A stretch of 64,000 bases of DNA from Sulfurospirillum sp. UBA6790 (GTDB lineage: Bacteria; Campylobacterota; Campylobacteria; Campylobacterales; Sulfurospirillaceae), in contig DKFS01000069.1 of assembly GCA_002452855.1 (NCBI GenBank), positions 1 through 64,000 of the forward strand, read 5' to 3'. This document shows positions 1 to 7,343 of the stretch, in pieces. The translations under genes and the position numbers were made by a program. Every line of letters starts with the position of its first letter. The first letter of the stretch is position 1. Under the pieces are notes generated by a model. That model did no database searches and was not told the origin of the DNA. It worked only from the letters and a program-made list of their open reading frames with translations.

Positions 1-2
1 CC

Positions 3-36
3 AGTTTAGCACTTCGTCTGACAACAAGATAACTAC
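3..36 (+). pseudogene. Fragment of an integrase N-terminal region
   Basis: Bases 3-27 match 3367-3391 with two mismatches. Both encode an S-L-(A/S)-L-R-L stretch typical of the segment after the N-terminal arm of phage-type integrases. Here the frame meets TAA at 34-36; the codons after it still read like integrase (FDKKFEEK). This suggests an older integrase gene whose body lies left of the window or is lost. Confidence 0.35.
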
Positions 37-70
37 AAACTTTTGATAAGAAATTTGAGGAAAAAATACA

Positions 71-1783
71 ATGAAAAACTTACAATTCAAACAACTGCTT
101 CTACTATCCGATACACAAAAAAAAGCAAATCAATTTCTATTTCAAAAGAGGTTAAACCTAATAACAGCTGATGATAATAGTGTTGGCAAATCTACTTTAG
201 CAAAACTTTTACTTTGGACTTTCGGATGCGAACCTGATTTTGATTCAACTTGGAAAAGTATGGATTGTAAATGTTTAATTGATTTTTCAATAGATGAAAA
301 ACCGTATAGAATTTCTCGATATCAAAATTTTATCTCTCTCCAAGAAGAAAATAATGAGATTTTAAAATACACTAACATTAGCAGTGATTATTCAAAAAAA
401 TTTGCAGAGTTAGTCCACTTTAAAGTCCTCTTGCCAAAACGAGGAAGTAGTGAAACAGAACTTGTCACGCCTCCCCCATCATATTATTTTTTACCTTTCT
501 ATATAGATCAACAAAGAAGCTGGAACAATGCATGGGATGGATTTGATAATTTAGGTCAATTCGAGAGATGGCAAAGCACTGTAATCAAATATCATTTAGG
601 ATATTTGAGCCCAAAATATTTTGAACTTGAACAAGATTTATCTGACAAAAGAAGACAGATAAATGAATTGATTCAAGATATTGAAAAAATTGGATATGCA
701 TTGGATGTAGTAAAAAGTCATCTGCCAAACAATCAAATTACAATCAATCAAGAGCAATTCGAAATAATGACTAAAGAGATTCAAGAAGAATTAGCGGAAT
801 TATCAAAACTACAAGAGATTTTTTTAAATGAATTATCAAATATGACATCTGATAAAGTTTATTTAGAACATCAAAAAATGATTGCAGAACACCTTATTAA
901 GGAACTTGAAAGTGATTATGTTTTTAGTGTTGAAAATATAGAAAATGATGATATTGAATGCCCCCTATGTGGGACTATTCATGAAAATTCAATAGTCAAT
1001 AGAAGTTCTATTTTGACAGATAAACAACAAGCAGTCAATCAACTTAATTCTATAAATACTCAACTACAAATTCTTTTTAAAAAAGTAGAAAAAACACAAA
1101 CAGAATATGAGCAAATCAAAGCAAAAATACATCATATTAATGAAAAATATCAAGTACAAGATGACAATCAATCAATTCCATTGAATGAAATCATTGAAAA
1201 ATTCGCATACCAATCTATTAATGACAATATTACCAATACAAAAAAAGAGAAGCTTTTAATAATCGATAATTATAAAAGTGATCAAAAAGAGATTAAAAAA
1301 GAACAAAGTGCGTTATTAACAAAAGAAGAAAAACAAAAACTCGATAATAATTTTTTAGAGTTACTCCATGCTTATATTAAATTACTTGATGCAGAAGGTG
1401 TAAATCTCTCAAATATTAAAACTCCACATGATTATAATAAAATAGTTAAAGAAGGAGGGGCAGCTGAAGGTGCGAGAGGAATTCTTTCTTATTATTTAGC
1501 AATTTTTTCTATGATTAATATTTACGGTAGTGAAATAAATGCTCCTTTAGTAATAGATACCCCAAATCAACAAGAACAATCAGATAAGAACTATGAAAAT
1601 ATTGTTAAATTGATAACTCAAAAAATACCTGATACAGAACAAATTATTCTTTGTGCAATGGAAAATGATAAATTGGAAGAATACAAAAAAATTGCAAATG
1701 TAATCAAATTAGACAAGGGAAAACTTTTACAATCCTCCAAATATGGAGAAATAAAAGAAATATTTGATGGAATTGAAAAATGA
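71..1783 (+). CDS. SMC/Rad50-like ABC ATPase with zinc hook (possible ABC-3C-type defence ATPase)
   Basis: 570-residue cytoplasmic ATPase. An N-terminal P-loop ending in VGKSTLAK (about residues 38-45) is followed by long coiled coil, a single C-P-L-C zinc hook at about residues 297-300, a second coiled coil, a signature-like E-G-G-A-A-E-G-A-R-G stretch near 460 and a Walker B strand ending in VIDTP near 495. This is the Rad50/SMC plan in miniature. The P-loop lacks the usual first glycine (ADDNSVGKS). Proteins of this size and order are known as the ATPases of ABC three-component (ABC-3C) conflict systems; assignment to that class is inference, since partners would lie upstream of the window. 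The next ORF overlaps its stop by ATGA, so it was part of an operon. AT-rich codon use differs from the core genes. Confidence 0.6.
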   Translation: MKNLQFKQLLLLSDTQKKANQFLFQKRLNLITADDNSVGKSTLAKLLLWTFGCEPDFDSTWKSMDCKCLIDFSIDEKPYRISRYQNFISLQEENNEILKYTNISSDYSKKFAELVHFKVLLPKRGSSETELVTPPPSYYFLPFYIDQQRSWNNAWDGFDNLGQFERWQSTVIKYHLGYLSPKYFELEQDLSDKRRQINELIQDIEKIGYALDVVKSHLPNNQITINQEQFEIMTKEIQEELAELSKLQEIFLNELSNMTSDKVYLEHQKMIAEHLIKELESDYVFSVENIENDDIECPLCGTIHENSIVNRSSILTDKQQAVNQLNSINTQLQILFKKVEKTQTEYEQIKAKIHHINEKYQVQDDNQSIPLNEIIEKFAYQSINDNITNTKKEKLLIIDNYKSDQKEIKKEQSALLTKEEKQKLDNNFLELLHAYIKLLDAEGVNLSNIKTPHDYNKIVKEGGAAEGARGILSYYLAIFSMINIYGSEINAPLVIDTPNQQEQSDKNYENIVKLITQKIPDTEQIILCAMENDKLEEYKKIANVIKLDKGKLLQSSKYGEIKEIFDGIEK

Positions 1784-1854
1784 AATACGTAATCCATAAC
1801 AAACAGTCTTTCCCCTCAATTAGGAGAACAAGAGAGTATCCTCTATTTATTTAA
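1780..1854 (+). pseudogene. 24-codon remnant of the gene following the ATPase
   Basis: An ATG overlaps the ATPase stop codon (ATGA), the classical sign of translational coupling. The frame runs 24 codons, beginning M-K-Y-V-I-H-N, and ends in TAA exactly where the convergent integrase ends. It reads like the N-terminus of a longer protein cut off by the integrase module. It could instead be a genuine small ORF or chance. Confidence 0.35.
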
Positions 1855-3011
1855 AAAATACCATTTATAGAATCACGCCCACTATCATTGCTTAATTTAG
1901 AATAGCGCATGGTCATCTTAATATCTTTATGGTTCATAAGTTTTTGCACTGTATAAATTGGAGTGCCATTAATAACAAGTTGAGAAGCAAAAGTGTGTCT
2001 TAGTGTATGAATAACTACCTTGTTGCGCATCACTTCTGATTTGAGGTCTTTATCTAAAACCTTTTGATTTTTATACAACAAGTAGTCAAGATTAAAAAGC
2101 TCATCGAGAATAAAGGATAATTCCCTTTGAATAAATCTTTTATGACCAACAAGGGTTCTATCTCCCAAGATAAAATCCATTGGCTTTTTGCCTCTTAACT
2201 GATTTTTTAGAAATTGAATAAACTCCTCATCTGAACGCAAAAAAGCTTTATAGTATGACTTGTTTTTGTAGTCATATATCGAGATAACTTTATGTTTAAA
2301 ATCAATATCCTGAACTTTTAAATTACAAATATTTACAAGACGAGCACCTGTGCTTATAGCCAAATAGGTAAAAAGATAAACAGCTGGATCAATATGCTGT
2401 TTTACTGTTTCTAATAAAAGTGTGATTTCATCCTTAGAAAGAAATCTTAGCCTTTCATTGTTTTCTGGAAGCTTTTTAACATCGATTATTGGATTAATGC
2501 CCTTAAAAAGTTTTTTCTTAATAGCAAAATAGAAAATCGTTCCAATTTTTTCTGCAATAATATTAATGGTTTTATTGGCTAATTTTGTTTTTTTAGAATT
2601 CATAATATCTTCAATATCTGAACTTGTGATTTTTTCTATATCTTTATTCCCCAAATGCGGTTTTATATGATTTGTATAGATAGAAACAGCATCTTTCCAA
2701 TTGACATCTGTCATATATAATTTTTTATACTGATAATACTCTTCTGCAATCATATCAAAGGAGGTGATTTCTGCAATTCTTCTTTTATTGCGCACCAATG
2801 TAGGGACATGACCTATGCGCATTTCATTGATTGCTTTTTCACGTTCATGATGGCATGTTGTTAAAGAGTGACCACCACTTTTTGTTCCTACTTTCACTGT
2901 AAATTTCTTTTGATCTGTAAGGCGTTTGTAGGTAAAATAATATACTTCATCCCCATCTTCTGTTGGATAGTAATAAACACCCTTAAACTTTTCAGACTTA
3001 ATTAAACCCAT
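1851..3011 (-). CDS. Tyrosine recombinase (phage-type integrase)
   Basis: 386 residues, full length for a prophage/island integrase. An N-terminal arm-binding domain and a SAM-like core-binding domain (about residues 85-180) precede the catalytic domain. Visible catalytic residues are Arg in TGARL (about 222), H335-T-L-R338-H339, His361 in NHKD and the nucleophile Tyr370 in MRYSKL. It should integrate and excise the element at a tRNA 3' end. Its gene reads away from the att-like sequence at 3160-3178. No excisionase is visible. The catalytic tetrad is complete, so the enzyme may be active. Confidence 0.92.
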   Translation of the reverse strand: MGLIKSEKFKGVYYYPTEDGDEVYYFTYKRLTDQKKFTVKVGTKSGGHSLTTCHHEREKAINEMRIGHVPTLVRNKRRIAEITSFDMIAEEYYQYKKLYMTDVNWKDAVSIYTNHIKPHLGNKDIEKITSSDIEDIMNSKKTKLANKTINIIAEKIGTIFYFAIKKKLFKGINPIIDVKKLPENNERLRFLSKDEITLLLETVKQHIDPAVYLFTYLAISTGARLVNICNLKVQDIDFKHKVISIYDYKNKSYYKAFLRSDEEFIQFLKNQLRGKKPMDFILGDRTLVGHKRFIQRELSFILDELFNLDYLLYKNQKVLDKDLKSEVMRNKVVIHTLRHTFASQLVINGTPIYTVQKLMNHKDIKMTMRYSKLSNDSGRDSINGIF

Positions 3012-3159
3012 TTTTTGACCTTATTTTGACCCCAAATTTGTAAAAATATGTAAAAGTATATAAAACAAATCATTAATGATATATAAATAAAATCCCTAAA
3101 ATAGGATATTTTAGAAGAGAATGTAAGACTTTAAAAAACTTTGTAAAACTATTTATTTT

Positions 3160-3178
3160 AGTCTCTTTATCCGCACCA
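3160..3178 (+). other. Candidate attachment site: tRNA 3'-end-like sequence
   Basis: The 19-base segment AGTCTCTTTATCCGCACCA has the form of a tRNA 3' end: T-arm remnant, acceptor strand TATCCGC, discriminator A and CCA. An acceptor beginning GCGGATA and discriminator A would fit tRNA-Leu. No tRNA body precedes it, so it is best read as the partial att copy left at the far end of an integrated element, about 150 bp from the integrase start. Confidence 0.5.
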
Positions 3179-3231
3179 CTTTTTTATAAAACCCCCTATA
3201 TATCGACTTTACAGAGCTTAGAATTTTAAAA

Positions 3232-3255
3232 TGTTGCACTTTTTGTTGCACTTTT
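3232..3255 (+). repeat. Tandem 12-bp repeat TGTTGCACTTTT x2
   Basis: Two perfect head-to-tail copies of TGTTGCACTTTT lie just upstream of the older integrase remnant. They could be arm-type integrase binding sites or a relic of an earlier att site. Function is not shown by sequence alone. Confidence 0.5.
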
Positions 3256-3258
3256 CAC

Positions 3259-3480
3259 TTGAAAGGTCTCAAAGTGCGGTATCTCTACTTGCAAAAAAAT
3301 CGTTATTTCTTTAAACGTAAAATTCCCTTTACAGCTGATAATATTGTTATTTCTCTGCAAACAGATAGTTTATCACTTCGTCTGAGAACAATAAACTTTT
3401 TGTATATTCATATAATGTCGTTGCATATTATTGATCTTCGTAAGCATCTTTGCGATGTGCCACTTTCAAAACTAAAATAG
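3259..3480 (+). pseudogene. Truncated integrase, N-terminal fragment
   Basis: The translated start (YLYLQKNRYFFKRKIP) followed by an I-S-L-Q-T-D motif is the typical opening of a family of phage integrases with a short N-terminal domain. The similarity fades after about 50 residues and the frame stops after 73, overlapping the 3' end of the relE-like gene. No catalytic domain follows. It records an earlier integration at the same place; the apparent start is TTG. Confidence 0.55.
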
Positions 3481-3697
3481 TGATTTCATGATCTGTGATT
3501 TTGGTAATAATACGATAATCACCAACTCTATATCTCCAAAATTCTTTTAGTTTACCCTTGAGCTGCTTACCTTTGTGCCTAGGATCTTCACATGAGCCTA
3601 AATTTTGCAAGAACTCAACAAGCTTTTTGGCAATAGGCTTATCAAGCTTTGAAAGCTCTTTTTTGGCACTCTCTTTAAATTTAACGATCCAAGCCAA
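3428..3697 (-). CDS. RelE/ParE-family toxin
   Basis: 89 residues with the compact RelE fold pattern: an amphipathic N-terminal strand, a K-K-E-L-S-K-L-D-K helix, the P-R-H-K-G-K-Q-L-K-G turn, then FWRYRVGDYRII and a C-terminal VLKVAHRKDAYE strand with basic catalytic-type residues. Members cleave ribosome-bound mRNA. It overlaps its upstream antitoxin by 17 bp, the normal antitoxin-first order. Which RelE subfamily is not resolved. It sits at the junction between island and chromosome, a common place for such modules. Confidence 0.88.
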   Translation of the reverse strand: MAWIVKFKESAKKELSKLDKPIAKKLVEFLQNLGSCEDPRHKGKQLKGKLKEFWRYRVGDYRIITKITDHEITILVLKVAHRKDAYEDQ

Positions 3698-3896
3698 GTT
3701 CTTTTACCACTTCATCTAAGGTATAAATTTGCTCAGGTGTTTGATCTGCTTTTTCTGCCAAATAATAATCTTCCAAATTCTCAAAATAATCCTCAAATAA
3801 TTTGCGGATATAAAAGGATTTTGGACGATCTGTTAATGTTGCTAAACGTGATAACCTAGCCTCAAAACTTTCTTCAAGCCTAATTGAAGTAGCCAT
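3681..3896 (-). CDS. RelB/DinJ-like ribbon-helix-helix antitoxin
   Basis: 71 residues. The first ~45 form a ribbon-helix-helix DNA-binding domain (ATSIRLEESFEARLSRLA, then T-D-R-P-K-S-F-Y-I-R). The acidic C-terminus should wrap the toxin. RBS AGGAG precedes the ATG. It should neutralise the following RelE-type toxin and repress the operon through the inverted repeat at 3911-3935, just upstream of the start. Confidence 0.85.
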   Translation of the reverse strand: MATSIRLEESFEARLSRLATLTDRPKSFYIRKLFEDYFENLEDYYLAEKADQTPEQIYTLDEVVKELGLDR

Positions 3897-3910
3897 AATC
3901 TCCTCCTTTG

Positions 3911-3935
3911 TGAATACATGTATTTTTTGTATTCA
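3911..3935. promoter_or_regulatory. Probable operator of the relBE-like operon
   Basis: TGAATACA and TGTATTCA form an 8-bp inverted repeat with a 9-bp spacer. The left arm is itself part of the perfect 12-bp palindrome AATACATGTATT (3913-3924). Two overlapping dyads in front of a ribbon-helix-helix antitoxin fit cooperative autorepression. The site lies 14 bp upstream of the antitoxin start. Confidence 0.6.
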
Positions 3936-4018
3936 TATTATATCAAATTTTTATTTCTATTGTTGGAAATTTCATGAGTTACCTAGTACAATAATGCCAT
4001 TCATACAGGGACTATCTA

Positions 4019-4789
4019 ATGGACACTATACTACAGTTACTTGATCTTTTAAACAAATATTCATCACTGTTCCTTGTTATTGCTACCTTGATTTATGTTG
4101 TCTTTACCGTTAAATTAGCCAAAGAAACACGTAAACTTAGAGAAGTTGAGACCTCTCCTTTAATTGGTGTTATTGCTAATGCTATTGGGCCAACTGTATT
4201 TAAACTGACAATTAAAAATATTGGTAAAGCTCCTGCATACAATCTTTCCTTTTTGCTTGATGATAAATATTTCAAATTTTTCAGATATGGCTTTAATCAT
4301 CAAATTTCTTATTTTGCCCCTGAACAAGAATTTTCTATTTTAACGAGTGGATACAAAGAATTGAAAGAATCTGAATATGAAAACATCCCTATAAAAATAA
4401 AGTATTTTTCTAAAGATGGACTAGAGATTTTGGATACATACGTAATGGAATGGCAATATCTTGATAAGGTACTATTAGAAGAAGACACTTTGCATACTAT
4501 TAAAAAAGAATTGGAACATATTACCAAAGAATTAAAAAATCTCAATTCAATCACAAAAGATAAAAAATATTTAGTTTCTACAAAACTTAGTATTCTAGAA
4601 CTTGAAAAAAATGAAGCGTACGTACAATTCACTTTTAGTAATGGTGAAGTTTTTAAAATAGACAATGACCACCTCGCAACATTAGAGTTAAATGATGTGG
4701 AGAAAATTTACATTGAAAATGGTGATTTAATTGATTATTCTCTTGGGAAAAGATTTTTGGCAGAAGAGATATATGCAAAAATAAAATAA
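4019..4789 (+). CDS. Membrane-anchored protein of unknown function
   Basis: 256 residues. One transmembrane helix near the N-terminus (about residues 15-33, SLFLVIATLIYVVFTVKLA) is followed by a basic KETRKLRE stretch, suggesting a cytoplasmic body. The region 45-140 (TIKNIGKAPAYNLSF and alternating strands) looks like a beta-sandwich; a short coiled coil follows at about 155-185. The last ~70 residues (VQFTFSNGEVFKIDND) resemble small DUF2442-like beta domains only loosely. I do not recognise the family. The gene stands alone, is AT-rich and adjoins decayed ORFs, consistent with accessory DNA. Confidence 0.6.
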   Translation: MDTILQLLDLLNKYSSLFLVIATLIYVVFTVKLAKETRKLREVETSPLIGVIANAIGPTVFKLTIKNIGKAPAYNLSFLLDDKYFKFFRYGFNHQISYFAPEQEFSILTSGYKELKESEYENIPIKIKYFSKDGLEILDTYVMEWQYLDKVLLEEDTLHTIKKELEHITKELKNLNSITKDKKYLVSTKLSILELEKNEAYVQFTFSNGEVFKIDNDHLATLELNDVEKIYIENGDLIDYSLGKRFLAEEIYAKIK

Positions 4790-4988
4790 TAAGCACTTTT
4801 TATTAGTCATTAAACTCTTTTTTTAAACAAAAAATTAAAGTATGTATGGATAGAAGAGCCAAGCATCAAAAGCAAAAAGAAGATACAGCGCTGGACTCAA
4901 AAGATATAATAAGATAAGGCAGAGGTTTGAAGTTCAAGCTTCAGTCCAATATAATGATTGATTTTCTTTAACTGACTTTTTAACTATT

Positions 4989-5147
4989 TCAATAGTTTTT
5001 TTCTGGAGTATTTATCATCGCTTGTTTAGTAAGCAGTTGTGTATATATTTGATATTCTTGCTGAATCTGTTCCCCAGTTAAATAAAACCTAGAATCGCTG
5101 TCAAACGAAGCACAGAAGTCGTCAGTTTTTAATGCAAAAAAGACTCT
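4989..5147 (-). pseudogene. C-terminal fragment of an unknown protein
   Basis: An open frame of 52 codons on the minus strand with no plausible start at its 5' end, ending M-I-N-T-P-E-K-N-Y-stop. The composition (F-C-A-S-F-D-S-D-S-R-F-Y-L-T-G-E-Q-I) looks like real protein rather than chance. It is best read as the tail of a gene whose front is lost. Family unknown. Confidence 0.3.
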
Positions 5148-5202
5148 TTAAAAAACCTTTGAATCATTATAATTTTTAAAATAATTCAAATAAGGTTCAG
5201 GA

Positions 5203-5514
5203 ATGAAATTTAAATTCTTTGCAGTCATTATTCTCTCTATATGGTGTTTTACCGTTAATTTTGTATTCAATGGGAATTGTCACACGTGTAAAGAAACCAT
5301 TCAACTTCATACTCAGGGAATTCTTGATGAAATTGCTCAGTAGTATGCTATAGCATATCAATCAGGTATAACAATTGTTCTATTAAGTCAGTACAATGTT
5401 TTGTATTCAATCATTTTAATTGTTAAATGGATTTCTTTTGACTTACCTTTAGGTTCAAACGTTACGATTAATGGGGTTTCACCGAATGTCAATACAAGAT
5501 ATATCACTCAGTGA
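5203..5514 (+). pseudogene. Small membrane/secreted ORF interrupted by TAG
   Basis: An ATG with an AAGG element upstream opens a frame with an N-terminal hydrophobic segment (MKFKFFAVIILSIWCF) and a C-H-T-C pair. TAG at 5341-5343 interrupts it after 46 codons; the same frame then stays open for another 56 codons with a second hydrophobic stretch and ends in TGA. A single base change would restore about 103 residues. Function unknown. Confidence 0.3.
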
Positions 5515-5525
5515 AACCAATAACC

Positions 5526-6380
5526 TTATCCTAATTTGTTTGTATTGATAACGTTGTAATCAAGTCCTAGCTTTTTAGCAGGAACACCTAACGCTAAACC
5601 TACAAGTTGGGAGAGGTGAAGAACCGGAACACGCGCTTTTGACTTTGTTGTCTCTTGTGCATCGTCTTGGTAGATGTCTAATTGCATTTGACACAATGGG
5701 CATGGCGTTACAACACAGTCAGCTTTTGATTCTGCTGCACTATTCACAATGCCGCTGGTCATTTTCATAACCGATTTCTCCGCTGGATAAACCGCATGGA
5801 ATCCACAACAATCCAGTCGTTTTGCAAAAGGGACGACTTCTGCGCCTAATGCTTTCACAACTGTTTCAAAGCTGGTTGGATTGACAGAGCTTTCAAAACC
5901 TAAATCTTTTTCAGGTCTCACACTGTGACAACCGTAAAAAACCGCTACTTTAAGACCTGTGAGAGGTTTTTTTACTTTAGACTTAATCAGTTCTGCATTC
6001 TGAGCCAAGACCCAAAGAAGACTGGTCACTTCACTCGTACCTTTATAATTCATATTCCCTTTGGCAAGATACGTATTGATACGCTCTTTTTCGCCACCAT
6101 CAAGCTGTGCTTTTGCACGTCGCAACATCAATAAACAGGTACTGCATGTTGTTAATACAGGCAAATTCATCTGCTCAGCCAACGCCAAGTTTCTTGCATT
6201 GGCTACCAATGTTGCCAATGGATCAACATCTTGCGCTTGAGAAGCACCACAACAACTCCACCCATTAATCTCTTTAAGTTTAATATCCAATAATGGTGCT
6301 ATGGCTTCAAGCGACATTTTAGCTTCAATCGCGGCTTGAGTAAGCACACATCCAGGGAAAAAAGCAAATTCTTTTTGCAT
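5526..6380 (-). CDS. mfrC: 8-methylmenaquinol:fumarate reductase, CCG-domain subunit MfrC (SdhE-type)
   Basis: 284 residues with two cysteine-rich CCG domains of the heterodisulfide-reductase B / SdhE type: C11, the C43-C44-G pair and a CSTC in the first half, then YGCHS, LDCCGF and CPLC in the second. There is no transmembrane helix. In this non-classical succinate:quinone reductase class the subunit replaces the haem anchor, binds the membrane through amphipathic segments and carries electrons from (methyl)menaquinol to the iron-sulfur subunit. It is the last gene of mfrABC, 3 bp after mfrB. Confidence 0.9.
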   Translation of the reverse strand: MQKEFAFFPGCVLTQAAIEAKMSLEAIAPLLDIKLKEINGWSCCGASQAQDVDPLATLVANARNLALAEQMNLPVLTTCSTCLLMLRRAKAQLDGGEKERINTYLAKGNMNYKGTSEVTSLLWVLAQNAELIKSKVKKPLTGLKVAVFYGCHSVRPEKDLGFESSVNPTSFETVVKALGAEVVPFAKRLDCCGFHAVYPAEKSVMKMTSGIVNSAAESKADCVVTPCPLCQMQLDIYQDDAQETTKSKARVPVLHLSQLVGLALGVPAKKLGLDYNVINTNKLG

Positions 6381-6383
6381 ACG

Positions 6384-7343
6384 TTACTCCTTGTTTGCAG
6401 CATGCGCTGCTTCAATCATTTTTACTAAGTCTTTATGCCCTTCAATTTCATGACCACCAAATACTTCAAGTGGGTTCATTTTGCCTGCACGCATCAGTGT
6501 AATGGCCGTTCCTGCACGAAGCGCGGTACTCATACCTTCTGTTCTTAGTGCTAGACGAATTTCATTCAATCGACCTGAATCTTCCACTAAATCTGTATAG
6601 AACGATTTAGCATGCGCTGGACCAACACCTGAATTTAAGCCTTTTTTCAATGCCAATGCACGTAATCCTGCAATGTCATCTGCTGCACTAATATGTTTAG
6701 GACAGCGATTAGCACACTCTTGGCAGTGAACACAATTCCATAGACCATTCATGACTGCTGGTTTTGTATGGATCATTGGGTCTTTTGAACGTGAATCGTT
6801 CGCAACTCTCCACGCCTGCGTAAAGACGAACGGTTCCATATAGTCACTTCTATCAGCGGTGAGTTTATTACACTCAGAAGCACAACAGCCGCATAAAATA
6901 CAATCCCATTGTTTGACAATACGGTCATATTGTTCTTGATTTTGAATACATCCCTCTTTTTCTGAGAATTCAGATTTTGCTACAAGACCCGGTTTGATTT
7001 TACGCAAGTTCTCAATAGCAGGCTCCCAATCCACAACAAGGTCAGAAATCACTCTATAGTTTGCGAGTGGAGAGATATGAAATGTATCTGCATCTTTATA
7101 CTCTTCAAAAAGCTCTGTCATTTTGGTATCACAACCAAGATGCGAATGTCCATTGACACGTACAGCACACGCACCACAAATTGCCATACGGCAGGATGCT
7201 GTGAAATTGAGCGTGAGATCAAGATGCTGTTTAATGAAAAGCAAAGTTCCTAGAAGGGTCAATGCTTCAATATCCTTTTTCTCAACCGTATACGTTTGTT
7301 GATAATTTTTTTTGCCATCAAAGCGATCAATGATAAATTTCAT
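6384..7343 (-). CDS. mfrB: 8-methylmenaquinol:fumarate reductase, iron-sulfur subunit MfrB
   Basis: 319 residues, longer than a classical SdhB/FrdB. An N-terminal plant-type [2Fe-2S] domain shows CRMAICGACAVRVNGHSHLGC-like spacing (within about residues 50-75). The C-terminal ferredoxin domain has CILCGCCASEC and CVHCQECANRCP for the [3Fe-4S]/[4Fe-4S] clusters. It passes electrons from MfrC to the flavoprotein MfrA. Start and mfrA stop share a base, indicating tight coupling. No signal peptide, so it presumably travels with Tat-exported MfrA. Confidence 0.92.
   Translation of the reverse strand: MKFIIDRFDGKKNYQQTYTVEKKDIEALTLLGTLLFIKQHLDLTLNFTASCRMAICGACAVRVNGHSHLGCDTKMTELFEEYKDADTFHISPLANYRVISDLVVDWEPAIENLRKIKPGLVAKSEFSEKEGCIQNQEQYDRIVKQWDCILCGCCASECNKLTADRSDYMEPFVFTQAWRVANDSRSKDPMIHTKPAVMNGLWNCVHCQECANRCPKHISAADDIAGLRALALKKGLNSGVGPAHAKSFYTDLVEDSGRLNEIRLALRTEGMSTALRAGTAITLMRAGKMNPLEVFGGHEIEGHKDLVKMIEAAHAANKE

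Larger units (their letters stand above)
1..3178. mobile_element. End of an integrative element (genomic island)
   Basis: A tyrosine integrase lies about 150 bp inside a sequence that matches the 3' end of a tRNA (3160-3178), the usual layout at one end of a tRNA-targeting island. The cargo visible here is an SMC/Rad50-like ATPase and a truncated small ORF. The other end and the intact tRNA gene would lie left of position 1. The TTTACATGTAAA palindrome common in the rest of the window is absent here, as expected for imported DNA. The left boundary is inferred, not seen. Confidence 0.5.
4790..5525. other. 735-bp region without an intact gene
   Basis: Between the membrane orphan and mfrC no full-length coding sequence is visible. 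It holds a minus-strand gene fragment (4989-5147) and a plus-strand ORF with an internal stop (5203-5514). The rest is AT-rich with no clear promoter, terminator or RNA. I read it as decaying accessory DNA at the island/core junction. Confidence 0.5.

Noticed and set aside
4865..4960. Possible tRNA-like or small-RNA stretch
   Set aside because: No cloverleaf can be drawn and no terminator follows.
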